Source: Deuterostichococcus epilithicus (lineage: Eukaryota; Chlorophyta; Trebouxiophyceae; Prasiolales; Stichococcaceae). From it: a DNA stretch of 64,000 nt. Of this stretch, positions 23,224 through 35,286 are shown piece by piece (position 1 is the stretch's first letter; the number at the start of each line of letters is the position of its first letter). The DNA is taken from assembly GCA_033439295.1 (NCBI GenBank), contig JAVTLE010000010.1, positions 2,108,001 to 2,172,000 of the forward strand, read 5' to 3'. The notes under the pieces were generated by a model. It ran no database searches. It saw only the letters and a list, made by a program, of their open reading frames with translations, and was not told the DNA's origin. A program made the translations under genes and the position numbers.

Positions 23224-25678
23224 ATGGTGCGCGCAGGCAGCACCGTCGCCGCGGGGCTGATCCTCCTCCTGGTCTCCTCGACCGCAGCTGCAAGTGATTA
23301 CCAGGTGATCTGATGATGCTTGATACGAACTGCTGGCTGTACGCCTCGCTGCCACACGGCCAAGGGTGAAAACAAAAGCCGAAAACAAAGACTCATCGTC
23401 TGTGGGCTGCTAGCAGCATGACGCGTGCTCTCTGGCCATCAAGTTATAACATTGAATTTCTGCGTTGCTGTGTGAGTCGCTTGGAATTCTCTAGTTCCGT
23501 TGCACCTCGCGCGCCCTCCGCAACACCTGTCCCCACTTTCGGTCGTGCTCGGCCGTGCCGTTGTGCCCAAGCACCTGTTAAGTCTTGGGAGGGATCTGTG
23601 TCACGTTGCGCATAGGTTTCGCTGTGCTGATGTTGCAAACTTTCGGCGCAACGCGCTCAGGTCCGTACTGTTCTCGTACCGCTTGCCCGGACGCCAGTAC
23701 ACGTTGATAAAGCTTCCGCCTGTCTGCGTCTTCAGGTGGGAGGCCTCGGCGGACGCCGCCTGCTCGCCCCCGGTAAAACGCCGCCGGGGCTCCCCGCCGG
23801 TGCGTCTCCTCTGCGCCTTCTCTACGGGTTCCTCAGAAAATTTGCTCTGTTAAGCCCCCACCCCTGATTTCCTCGCCCCCTCCAAAGCCCCCTCGAGCAG
23901 AGGAGACCCGGCAAGCAGGGGCCCTCCATCAAGCCCCTCCATGAGATGCTCTCTCAAACCAATATGTTCGGTCGTGCACTCGACGCGGCACAGTGCCTGC
24001 TGATGTTGCACACAAATTGCCACTCCCATTGAGGCACTGCAGCGCAGAGGGTGAAAGCAGCACAGCGCAAACTTTTGGCCTTCGACGGCGGATCTCAGAA
24101 AAGCCCCATAGCGCTGAAAGGGCTGCCCTCACTCCTCGCTCAGAAATGTCTCTCACGTCTGTGCCGCAGGGCTCTTTGGCGGTCCCAACGACCGCAATGG
24201 CACTGGCGGTCCTTTAATCAAGTTCAATGGCACGCACATCCAGCTGCCGGGCTTCCCAGGCGGCATGCTGCTGATCAACGGCACCCTGGCCTGCCCGACA
24301 ATGAACATGACGGCGCGATCCGCACGGCCCCCCATGCCAATCGGCGGATTCAACTTGACCCGGGGCGGCGGCCCTGGCGATCATGACCCTGCCCTCGGCA
24401 GCCGCAGCGGTGCCCATCCCCCGATGCCTGCCGGCGGCGTCAACTTCACGCGTGGCGGCCCTGGCGGTCATGTCCCAGGCGACCACCCACCGCTGGTGAA
24501 TGTCACGGGTAAGTGTACTATGCAAGTGCAACCACTGTACCTGATTTCCACATTCTGGCATTCTCAGCTCCTGATATCGGATTGCCTGATGAGACTAAAC
24601 TGTTCGAAATGACCTCGCCATCTCGTCGAGTGCGCGCAGCCTGCTTACCGTTCTGATGCTGCAGCGCACTTTTCCTCTTTTCCTGTTGTAATACGCTGCG
24701 CCAACTTGCTGCAGGACCCCTCAACACCACCTTCCCCATCCTCGCCTACAACGGCACCGGACCCTTGCCCCACCCCGGCTCAATGAATGGCAGCATGCCG
24801 CACCCCTGCGGCGACTTCGAGGGTGGCCCCCATGGCCCTGACGGCCCCGGCGGCCCGGGTGGCTTGGGCGGCAGCGGCCCCGGCGGCAAAGATGGCCCTG
24901 GAGGTGTAAATCTCGACCCCTGTGCAGCCTGCTGACGTGAACCATGTCGTCCAGCCAGAATTTTGGCTGACTTCATCAGATTTTCAGCCCCCAAATGGGG
25001 GTTGTGCTGCCGATCGATTGCAGGATTTTCAGCTGCCATCAATCAGCTCAGAAGCGTATGGCATGATTGCCACAGTTGGGCGCTCGTCACCTGCAGGCAT
25101 GCGCGGCGGTCCTGGCGTCTTCGGCCCTGGCGGCGGCGGTCCCGGCGGCGATGGTGGCCCCGGCGGCCGCCNCGGTCTCCTGGCCAAGGAGGGCGGCAAG
25201 AAGGGCGGCAGAAGCGGACCCCACGGCGGCGGCCCCCGCAACCTGCCACCGGGCTCCCCAATGCGCGGCGGCCCGCACGAGGAACACAAGATGGGCAAGC
25301 TGCCCCCCGGCGCCCCGTTGCGCAACCCCCGCTTTGGCAACACGCCGCCACGTGAGTATCCTCTGCTCGCATTCACGCCAAAACTCAGCTCTGCCATTTG
25401 TCGACCTGTTCGAGACAGTGCTGATAGCTGCCACTGTGGACAGGCACACTTTGCAGGTGCTATCTTGAGAAGCCTCTGACACCTAGCCGATGCAGCACCT
25501 ACAGTCATCGACTTACATCGCAACATCGAGGTCTCCCTCCATCTTGCGCATTCTCCACGGTTCCTGTGCGCCATCTGCTTCCTTCATCCTGCAAACTGCA
25601 GGTCCTGACAGACCCTCCACTGGCCCGCACGGCGGCCCTCGCCACGGCGGCCCTCACCACGGCAGCGAACGCCCCTGA
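23224..25678 (+). CDS. Secreted Gly/Pro-rich protein with ten N-glycosylation sequons, unknown function
   Basis: Exons: 23224-23304, 23736-23799, 24170-24508, 24715-24903, 25097-25351 and 25602-25678. They sum to 1005 bases, exactly 335 codons with the stop, counting the single N at 25172. The first exon is a clear signal peptide (MVRAGSTVAAGLILLLVSS, then TAAASDYQ). All later introns are phase 1, so the interior exons are symmetric and could be gained or lost without a frame change. The mature protein is low-complexity Gly, Pro, His and Asn. It holds ten N-x-S/T sequons (NGT four times, NMT, NLT, NFT, NVT, NTT, NGS) and a duplicated 13-residue unit (PMPIGGFNLTRGG / PMPAGGVNFTRGG). The tail is HGGPRHGGPHHGSERP. 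No domain is recognised. I infer an extracellular matrix or wall glycoprotein. It lacks collagen-type Gly-x-y periodicity. Confidence 0.75.
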
Positions 25679-26571
25679 ACCAAGTGACGGAGGCAAAATG
25701 GCTCAGAAGGCGACTTGAACAGCCGAAACAATGGCGGCGGCGGCGTCGTGCAAACTTCGAACTCCGCCGACTTCGAACCATCGGAAACCTTGAAACAAAC
25801 ATCTGACTGCTTGAACGTAGTTGGCTTGGAACAATGACATTGCCCCTGCTGCAAAGTTGGGTGTGTAGCTTCTGGAAGGTAAGGGTAGATGTTTTGGTAC
25901 TTCCTATGCTGCGCTGCTGCAGCACAATGAGGTGGGGTCGGGGCTGGAAGCCTCACCAGCGCACTCTTCTTGATGTCGATGACCAGTCCATCATGTCACG
26001 AGGAAATTTGGCAAGCTCTAACTGAGTGTTACAAGCCCGTTGCTGCGCCCACGCAATGAGTTGCTGTACTCTCCATGTAAGAAGTCTAGAGGTATGGAAT
26101 TGGCATTGCTGCGCTGTGTCCCTCCAGAACAGAACTGGATGGAATCCGGCTGCGCATGTACCACTGAAATGGTAGGGTACGTTGTCGGCTTTGCATGCCA
26201 CTGTGATGGTAACTTATCAATCACAAGCAAAGTACTTGACGATCTTCAATTTTTCTCATCTTTACACCTAAGATAACACGCCAAGAACCGACACATGATA
26301 TACGGAACGCCACCTAGCGGCAGACATACGGTTTGTTGCAAATCACTTGCTGCCAGACTTCGTGGCAGGTGATCTTCTTTTTACATTGCTGCCAACGTTG
26401 TTGTCCGCACACGGGCGGGGGGAGTGGGCATCGACTCTCCGGTCTGTTGCCTGCCACCCCTTGACAGCGCTTTCCCATGAGGAAGCTGCTCTACAATCAA
26501 ATACAATCGTCTACAGGCAGACAGGACGCTGAGGAACCGGGCTCACCGCAGCTGCTTGTCCGGCGGCCGAG
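25679..26571. other. Intergenic between convergent genes
   Basis: This holds the 3' ends of the secreted glycoprotein gene (+) and ATG9 (-). Small frames on both strands show no known motif. The DNA is more AT-rich than the flanking exons, as expected for UTR and spacer. Confidence 0.45.
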
Positions 26572-29500
26572 TCACAATGGCATGCCGCCGCCGCCGCCTT
26601 CTGCGGCGCCGCCGCTCGGCGACGTTCCCAGATATGCCATCTCGGAGCTCAGCTGGCGCCCGGTGAAAGTGCTGCCGTTGCGGCCGCGGCCGGCGGCCCT
26701 TGGCGAGGCGCCCCACCGCCTCACGCCGGCGGCCAGCCCATGTGGCGCCGAGTCTGTCGGGCGCTGCCACGGCGGCTGCTGCTGCCGCCACAGCTCGTCA
26801 GCGTGCTCCTGCTGCGAGGCGGAGCCCCGCTGCTGCGCGGCCAGCCATGCCGCCTCAGACCCCATTTGGCTTGTCCCGGCATGCCCACCACCTCGGCCCA
26901 GCATGCGGGTCTGCGCCGCCAAGCCCATGCTGCCGTGAGGCGACGTGTCCTCAGCGTCGCCACGGTTTGACGGCAGCGTTGGCGGCATCATCTCGCCACT
27001 GCCCCATGCCGGCGCCGGCGCGGCGTCAGATACACCGTGCGGCGGGCCGGCGCTCGCAGCGCCGCCTGCGCTGGCGCTGCTGGTCGTCAGCGGCAGCGAA
27101 GCGCGGCTGGCGTTGCTGGTCGTCAGCGGCAGCGAAGCGCGGCTGGCGTTGCTTCCGCTGCCGCTGCCGCTGCCGCTGCCGCTGCCGCTGGCCGAGCGGC
27201 CCCACATGACGGGCGACCGCAGCGGCGGCAGCCCCTCCGCCAGCGAAGCATTGCGCCATGCCGGCGCCAGTATGTCATCACCACCGTTGCTGCCGCCGCT
27301 GCCGCCGCCGCCAATCGAGTGGCCGTTCTGTGTGCCGCCGCATGCGGCGACGGCCCCAGCAGAGCCGTTGCCGGTGACGTCTGCGCCGCCGCTGGTGTAG
27401 CCGCCGCTGCCAGTCAGGGGACCGCTGGCGCGGTTGCCGGCAATGGTGGGGTGCGGCGTAGCGCCGCCGCCGCTGCTGGCGGCCATCGGGGCCAGCTGCT
27501 CATCGTCCACCACTGCAGCACTCTCCTGCTCCTCGTAAAAGCTTTGCAGCATGAGTTGGCTCGCCTGTGGCATACCAACATCGCGGTGGGTGTCAGCCAC
27601 TGGACTCCAAGCAGCAGGCTGTTGCTGATGGGCTGGCCATTGGGAAACGGCCAATTTGCGTTACACGCTGGACCAGTCTGTGAAGTGGTTGTGAGCACAT
27701 GAACAGCAAGCAGCAGAGTGCGAAGGATCAATGGGATGAGTGCGCACCGCAACTCGGTCCTCGATATCGAGATGAGATGCGCACGCCGCCGCTGCCGCCT
27801 CCACCCAATTGCTCCCTGCCGCTGTGCCTGTCATCGACATTGCGCCGCCACCAGGGGCGTGCTGCCAGGCCAGGCCCTGCGCGCCCCGCGCCCGGCCGGG
27901 CATCTCGGCGGATGCAAACATGCTGCGCCGCTGCCCCACGCCGTGCCCCGCCGGCTGGCCTGTATGCTGCGGTGGCAGCGCCGCGCTCTGCCCGCCCGCG
28001 AGCCGGCCAAGCACGCCGCCTGCACGAGACAGACACCAGATATTCGAGGGCACTGGCACAAAGATGCAGGAAGGACAGGTGCCCTGCTGCAAGCGGTCAT
28101 TGGCGCATCGACCAGACTGGGTGACCAGTCTTGGCAGCCACAACGAAACACAGCCCTCGATGCTCGTCATCCTGAGTCACACAGGTGACAACATCCACAC
28201 ATGGTACTGACCTCGTCGGTGCGCATTGCTGAGGTGTGCGGCGAAAGGGAAGTGCGACCCGGGCTGCGGCCCGGCATGCCAGCCGCCGCCAAGTGCGCCG
28301 CCGTCCACGTCAGCGCCGCCGGCGCCGTCATCGGCCCCCGGCGCCGGCAGCCGCAGCCACGACAGCATCTGCCTGGCGGCGGCGCCCGGCTCCCACCCCG
28401 GGTAGGTTGTCGCGAAGGACAGCAGCGACTTCTCCATTTTGCCCTGCCGGCTGCGCGCAGCCTGCGGCGGAAAAGGAGCTCCATTCGCACCCATGGCGTC
28501 ACGGCAAAATGCCATTTGTGATGTCGACTGCAGACCGCATCGTCCTCAGTTTAGGACCACCGCAGTGGCACGGGGTGCAGAGGAGAGGCAGAGGATGTCC
28601 TTGGTGGCCAGCAAGCAGCACGTGCGTCCACACACCTTGGGGCAGGCGAGCGGGGAGCCGTAGCGCGGGTTGCCGTGGCGCGCCAGGTCGAAGGTGGCCA
28701 GGCTGCACACGTCGCCGAGCCCCTCCACATGCACTGTGTGCTCCCGCACAAACGCCGCTATCGCGCCTGCAGGGCGACAGCCACCAATGCATTCAGCTGC
28801 CCAACCAGTCCGGATTGTTTCTGCGAGGGCTTTCACGCTGCAAGCTGTGCGACCAGATTTGCCGCAAACCGACATGCACGCACAAAGGGGCTGTGGCGCC
28901 CGCCGGGCGGGAAGCCGGGGAACTGATCTCTCAGTGCTGAAGACGGAGCGTCTACGATTGGACTCTGCTCCCAGAAAGAGCTGCTCGTATGTCATGGTGC
29001 GCAGGCGTTGGTGTGGACGCCACCGTGCACCTGGCATGATCTGGTTTGAACAGGTCGAACATGACGCCCTGTCTTTCAGATTCGGTATGGATTTCGATTA
29101 AGACCCTCACGTGTAAGGTTTCAAGCGCGTTGCGGGGATGGATGCCAGGTCGTTAACATCCCGACGTGCACCACACCGCACCAGGGCGCACGCACTGGGA
29201 AAAGTGGCTTGTGTTTTAGAACGCACCGGCGCAGCGGGGCAGCGAAAAGTACAGCACGAAGGGCGTCGCGAGGATGGACAGCATCTCCTCCGCCAGCAGG
29301 CCCGCCTTGAACTGGAACAGCTGCTGGAAGGCGCCCTGCACCTCCCGCGAGTGGGCGCGCCCCCGCCAATGCCGCGGCATGTGGTGCGTGTGCGCGACCA
29401 CCTGCAGGCATAATAGAAATGGAATATGTGAAACTGGTTTGATCACAGTGGCGCATCCAGCTGAGGCTTCGCGCACGTGCGACAGCTGTGCTCTGAGGGG

Positions 29501-32500
29501 TGTCAGGTCTGCAGGGTGTGCACACGGGAGACGGCTGCAGGGGCAGTGTACATAGTTAGTGCTGACGGCTCCGCTAAACCGGTCGCACCCGGTCGAGGCA
29601 CCCAACGGACCATCCTGCACGGGAGGAACAGGACCGGGGCCGCAGCCACAGCACGACCCCCCAGAGCACAACCCTCAAGCTGCAGTTGTGACTGTCCGCT
29701 CAGCACCTCGAGCATGGCGAGCTCGGGGTTGAAGGCGCTGGTCGCAGGGTCCACAATGAAGGCGCGGCTGACGGCGAGGACCACACCCAGCACCGCCGCC
29801 CACCTGCAGATACAGTAGCGATTCACGACTGCTATGATGCTCCTAGCATGTGAAGCAGAGCGTTTCCTGTCCCAGGTTCTGACGTGGCTGCCAGGTCCTG
29901 CCCCTGTGAACAGGTCACACTGCACAGCCGCCGGCCACAGCAGAGCAAATCTGGCGGGTGGCCGCCGGCACGGCAGAGGCCGCCTGTCTGACCCCCACAG
30001 GCACTTGAGCACTGCTGCGGGCAAGGAGCAGTACTCGATGCTAGGCAATGCAGGCTTGTTTAATCCGAGGGTTTCGCCGCCAAGGCGGCGCTCCAGCTTC
30101 TTGGCGTAGCCCGCATATCCCAGCCAGACCCAGATGAATATGCAAAGCAGGTGCAGACACAGGAAGGAATGACATACTCACCAGACGAGGGTGCGCCCCG
30201 CGAGTCGGCGCTCTAGCAGCTGGTCGTCGACGAGCGCCACTCCCAGAAACAGCGCCGCGAAGGAGCCGGCAATGAACGCCACGAAACGCGCCCCCTGGCC
30301 CAGCAGCGGCGAGGGGAACTGCCCGATGTACTTCTCTGCCGCCTCGTGACTCGCCGTCAGCCTGCAGCACAGCATACAAAAGCCTGAGAAACGAAGGCGC
30401 CTGAAACGCTCCTGCTGCAGCATGATTGCGCTGTGGTAAGGCGCAGACGCCAGTCTCTCACACGAAGGAGCTGCCATCAATGAGCCCCTGGATGCAACAG
30501 CAAACCCGGATGACAAAGTCGGAAGCTGGGCAGCAACAGCGGCACCCAGATCCGGAACAGCTGCGTTGCCAACAGAGGCACAAGTGAGCGCTCGCACCGC
30601 TGGTCAATGTAATGGGGCAGCTCGTTGAATTCCCGCAGGCGCCAGCGCGCGAGCGGCGACCAGCGGCGTGCGCCAACGGAGGAGGGGTGGTGGTACAGCT
30701 GCTCCGCATTGCGCAGGAAGAAGTGAATGGCCAGGAAGACGATCAGGAAGGGCGCCAGCGCCAAATTGGCCCATGCCATGCGCCTGCGGGTGGTGTGGGT
30801 ATGCGTCAGGGCTCTTGAGAGACCCGGCAAGGGGGTTGGAGTGGGGAGGCGGGGTCGCAGCAGCAGGGCTGGCAGCGCCCAGGGGGGCCTCACGCCGGCA
30901 CGGCCACAGGAGCACAGCCGCATTGGTGCCGCCATTATTCTACATGCCCCCCCCCCNNCNCCCCTCGGTGAGCCGCTGCTGCCAGTCCGGGGGGGCGCTT
31001 CCGGCGGTCTGTGCTACTGTTCCGCCAGCTCCTCGCACCTGAGGCGCTGCTCCAGAACCTCGGGGTGGGAGGTGAACTCGGGGCGAACGCAGAACGAGTC
31101 GTCGAACATGTGGTCCAGGACGCCCCATCGCAGGTTCCACTCCAGGGTTTTGGTGAGCATGAAGCGCCTCGTGCCGAGCAGCGGCACGTTCAGCGCCAGC
31201 ACCCCCTTGTTGAGCATGCCTGCAACGCTAGGGGATGGGGTCTGAGCTGAGGCATTTTGAGCTATGGGTCCTGCATCCTTGCTGCTGGGTGTATTAGGAA
31301 GACAGGAAAGGGATACCGCCACCTTGTGCACATTGCGGTGAGGGCCCAGCTTGCGCAATTGCCTGGCATGGTCATCGTAGCAGGGTCGCACAGCATGCCC
31401 ATACAAGGTGTGCGGGTGGTTGGCGACTTCGACGGTCATTGCAAGCATGCAGGCCCTTGGCTGCATGAACTGCCTGCAGAGTGCTACTGATGCTGCCACA
31501 CGGCGTCACGACCCCCGGAGGGCAACACCAACGGCAGACGGCAGTTCCCTGTACAGGACGACGCACCAATCAGGTAGTTGTCCTTGCGCATGATGCGGGA
31601 CACGACGTCATGCTCCGTCAGGTCGCGCTTGATGCACAGCCGCATGTGCCGCTGCACCTGCCGAACAGGGCATCGTGGCTGGGTTTGACACGGGTCAGAA
31701 ACACTGGAGCAGCTGGTGCGCTCAGAGCACGTTGTTCGTGGTAGCAGCCTGCAGGTCCGCTGCCCTGAATGGCGAGGTGGAGGGATGCGGAACGACAGCC
31801 GTCGTTGCCCAGGGCTAAGCTACAAGCGACAACCTGCTCTCGACAAGATCGCTTAGAGCTGAGCTGCAAGCGACGATGTGCTCTCGACAGGCCGCACCTC
31901 CACAATGCGGCGCGCAACCTCGGGCCAGGTGACCGTCTGTATCGCCCGCTCGCTCAGCCCCAGGCGCGCGTTGCAGAAGTGCCGTATCTGCAGCAGGCGA
32001 GTCCTGGCTCAGGCGGGATTCAGCGCTGCCTCGAGCACCATGTTCTCCTTGATAATGGCTGCATCACAACCTGCAACACATCTGCCTGCCCAGCCCCGGC
32101 GCTGGTTGCCCTGTCACTGTCCAGGCAGATGCGTCGCGCAAATCAGTCAGCTGCCGCCGCTCTCCACAGCAGCATGTCGCCTGCAATGTCGGCCCCTGGC
32201 ACCCAAACTCCTCTTCTGCTAGGAGCCACCTCGGCGAGGCTCTTCAGGTCGGCCACCAGGTGCACCAGGTTCCACGCCCAGTAGGCGCCCAGCAACACGA
32301 GGTACGCCAGCCGCGCCGCGGACCACAGAGGGGCGCCGTGATGCAGCGGGTGGCGCAGCACCGCCACCTGGGACACAGTGAAAGCCTTGCCGTCAGGAAA
32401 TTCGATGCCACACACAGAGGGGCCGCGTGGTTTGGGCTGCGCTCCGGAGGGCACGCTCGACGTCTGCTTCGCCGATGCAGCAGCCGGGTGCGGATGCTGA

Positions 32501-33509
32501 TCGCCAAGTCGCCACTGCATCTTGGAAGACCAGCTGCGCGGGCTGCTGCAGCTGCAGGCAGGTGCCCCCGCATGCATGATTGTCCCCATAAGGGAGATCC
32601 CCCGATCACCTCCGGAGAGGCGCCGCTGTCCTACCACAAACCCCGACACGTGAGCTTGCAGGCAGCCTACGACCTTGGGCCGAGAGCTGGACCCTCGAAT
32701 ACCCTACAAATCAACGCCTGGACCTTACCTCCAAGATGTCGCAGGTATCCAGGCGCAGGCACTCGGCGTGCAGGGCGCCCCAATCCACCCACAGCAGCAG
32801 GAAGCCGGAGAAGGCGGCAGTGAAGCCGAGCGCCAGCAGATTCAGCACCCGCGCCGCCACAATCACCCAGAAGCCCTTCTCTCGGTAGTACCTGTTGCGG
32901 TGGGGCATTCAGGGCTGATGAGGGTGATTATGGGCAAAACTGAAGCACATTGTGATGATGGTACCAGCGCCGTGGCGCCAGCAGTTTCAACAGCTTCGCC
33001 ACCACGACCTTTTGGAAGAGGTGGTCCTGGTGATACCATCCAAAGAGGTGTGCCGAAATTCCGAGCTCCATGGTGGCGCCGGGATGCGTCGTGGGTGGTG
33101 CCGGTGCCGCAGACCTCCGGGATGCGCACTCCGAGAGGCGCTGTGCCCGTGCGAACCCAGCCTGCCTGGTCCTCACTACAGGAGACTCGAGGAGCACTTT
33201 GCAGTGGCCATGTGCACACCTGTAGACGCGGTCGAAAAAGAGGTCCAAATTTGGAATGGCGCCCCATTCCACCTCGCCACTCTCCACCAGGTCCGGGCTG
33301 GCATCGCCGTCCGGGCGCCGCCAATCCGCCTCGCTGCCCGCCCGCTCGTCCCTGAGGATGCCACGCGAGAGGGCGCACGTCTCAGGCCTGGTGCGGCGCG
33401 AGTCTTGCACGGATGTGGCGCGCCGTGGGACCCTGTGCTGTGGGGCGCCCTCACGGTCCGCGGCCGCGTGCAGCAAGGCATCGTGCCAGGCTTCCACGAG
33501 GACGTGCAC
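26572..33509 (-). CDS. ATG9: Autophagy-related protein 9 (ATG9), multi-pass lipid scramblase; exact start unresolved
   Basis: ATG9 vesicles seed the phagophore. Exons in reading order: ?-33220, 32891-32729, 32367-32230, 31987-31898, 31657-31567, 31219-31039, 30783-30598, 30361-30182, 29803-29707, 29401-29227, 28766-28635, 28461-28212, 28019-27748 and 27564-26572. Family blocks in order: IPNLDLFFDRVYR, YYREKGFWVIVAARVLNLL (first membrane segment), KRDLTEHDVVSRIMRKDNYL, GMLNKGVLALNVP, TKTLEWNLRWGVLDHMFDD, FLRNAEQLYHHPSSVGARRW, IGQFPSPLLGQGARFVAFIA, HTHHMPRHWRGRA, LLAEEMLSILATPFVLYF, GNPRYGSP and GKMEKSLLSFATTYPGWEP. The cytosolic tail is long, Gly/Ser-rich and disordered, with a GSGSGSG run, a perfect 12-residue tandem repeat and LMLQSFYEEQE. 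The first exon stays open to 33509 without an ATG, so an upstream start exon is likely. N bases lie in the 31038-30784 intron. Confidence 0.94.
27080..27152. repeat. Perfect 36-bp in-frame tandem duplication in the ATG9 tail
   Basis: Two adjacent copies of a 36-bp unit beginning GGTCGTCAGCGGCAGCGAAG start at 27082 and 27118. They encode two copies of SNASRASLPLTT on the minus strand. A (GCCGCT)n run encoding Gly-Ser repeats follows at about 27158-27192. The perfect identity points to a recent event or to selection on the repeat. Confidence 0.85.
31800..31890. repeat. Tandem repeat in an ATG9 intron
   Basis: Two similar blocks (GCTACAAGCGACAACCTGCT to CTCGAC, and GCTGCAAGCGACGATGTGCT to CTCGACAGG) lie side by side just past the donor of the exon ending at 31898. 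On the coding strand one copy contains tcgcttgcag, an acceptor-like string. Confidence 0.6.
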
Positions 33510-35286
33510 GGTTGCTTTATGTGGGTGACAAGCCTTGTGTGCAGGCAGGAAATTGCTGCATTGCCATTTGAAAACCCGCGGCTGTCAGCTGCGCAGTCGA
33601 GTTCTATGCCCATTCTGACGTGCAGCAGGGTCACACTTTCATGCAGCTCAAGACTCTCACTCGGGTAGCGCCTCATATACGGCTTCTGGATCCAGAAGCG
33701 GCTGCTGCATGCCGGTGGCCCGGGCAGCAGCATCCAGCAGCTGCGCGCCGTGGCCGTCCTTCTGCTTCGGCTCGGTGGGCTGTGACCGGTTGCAAGCTAC
33801 CTGCCTCTTTGCATCGTGTTGCCCAGCCCGTGCCCAGCTTGCAGGACTCGAGAGCCCTGACTGCAACTGGCTGACAGTGCGACCCAAGTCGCGCAAGGGC
33901 CACCTCCGACACGATGACCGAGCGCGGTGCGACCGAGCCAGTAGCAGCTGCGGAGAATTGGATCACAGCATACCCAAAGCCCACGACTCGACCAAGTGTG
34001 CTGGGCTGGTACCGAGGATCGTTGACGCCTGGGCCAGGGTCAAGAGAGCAGCTGCTCGCTAGAATCCGCGCAAAGCAAGATTCAGGCAGTCAGTCTTGTG
34101 GCTCCATTGCACTACCCATAGTGAATGTTGCTTGGCGGAGGGTAGGTCGCCTCGAAAGTGCGACAGGAATGCTCGCACTGGGATGCGTCAATGCCGCAGC
34201 AGAAATGACTCGCGACCGTTCGTTACGGTGAGGGTCAAGCTATGCGTATTCAGCTTGCGTCGCAATCGGCTGGAACGCGCGTTCTGCGTTAGCCGAGCGA
34301 AACGGTGACAATGATGACACAGCTGAAGACTCAGGGCCGATGTGGCATGAGGGAAATCTCGTTACCTCGCCGATCAGTGCTTCATGAACTTCCAACATGC
34401 AGTCTTAGATCCACACAAGCGAACATTACAAGCGGAACGTGTTTTACAAATGGGAGAAAAGGCTGGCCTGGCAAGACTAGCCATCGAATTGAAGCTGAAA
34501 CCGTGAAAGCTACCTGTCTCGCAAGCTGCTGCTAGCGGCGCCCGGTTAGTACCAGCAGTTGCAAGGGCCTGACTGCCCGATTGCTATGGGCCATCTGCTG
34601 TGTCTGTGACCTCTGGGATGCAGTCCCTTCTGCACTAAGCTTTCTGGAATTCCAGGCGCAGTTCCCTGCCCAGAATGCGCCCGGGGTGCAGAACATACAC
34701 GGCCTCTGCCGCGATGTGGGATGGCGGCACCAGGTGGAAGTCTTGCTGATGTCTCTTGCTGATGTCGCCCCTCACTCCGCATGTGACGCTGTGAACGCCC
34801 GTCCCCTCTGACCGCACAACTGGCTGTGCTCGTGCAGCACATACCGCGGCTGGACGCAGCCGCGGTATGTTTCAGGCACCAAGCGTCCAGCACTCCCGCT
34901 GCGGCCTGCTGGGTAGCCCTGCTGGCCGCTCGCTGCTTGCTGCCACATGGCAGATATTGCACGTCGCCTTGTCAACGGCTGCACTGCTCCAACATGCCGC
35001 CCGCGTGACAGCCGCCAACCGCCCGCCCGCCGATGCCGCGCGGAGGCTGCCCCGCCTGATATTCCCGCTTGGGTGGTGCTGGCCACAACCACACCACCCG
35101 GGTCACCGCTGCCGGGGAAGGGTGCGCCTCTTACCCGCCGCCTCGCTAGCCACCGCTGCCTCGGGCCCTGCCGCCGCCTGAAAGCTGCCGCCCCAGCCCC
35201 GGGGGCCGCCCAAAACCATGCGCCGCCTCAGACGCTGCCGCTGCCATGGGCATGCCGCCGCCGCCCTGGGAGATCCAGCCGCCGCC
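33510..35286. other. Spacer between ATG9 and the U-box/WD40 gene
   Basis: Both neighbours are on the minus strand, so this holds the 3' UTR of the U-box/WD40 gene and the promoter, and probably the first exon, of ATG9. I could not identify the ATG9 start exon. The region contains the strong hairpin at 34839-34870. Confidence 0.4.
34839..34870. promoter_or_regulatory. Perfect 14-bp hairpin downstream of the U-box/WD40 gene
   Basis: ACATACCGCGGCTG is followed by loop GACG and the exact reverse complement CAGCCGCGGTATGT. The stem is GC-rich and has no mismatch. It lies about 420 bp past the stop codon of the minus-strand gene, so it could fold in its 3' UTR or act as a palindromic DNA site. The role is unknown. 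Confidence 0.6.

Noticed and set aside
24170-25678. Collagen-like identity for the Gly/Pro-rich protein
   Set aside because: Gly is frequent but not every third residue; there is no sustained Gly-x-y repeat.
27037-27702. Ala-rich 221-codon plus-strand frame
   Set aside because: It is the antisense shadow of the ATG9 tail and its simple repeats.
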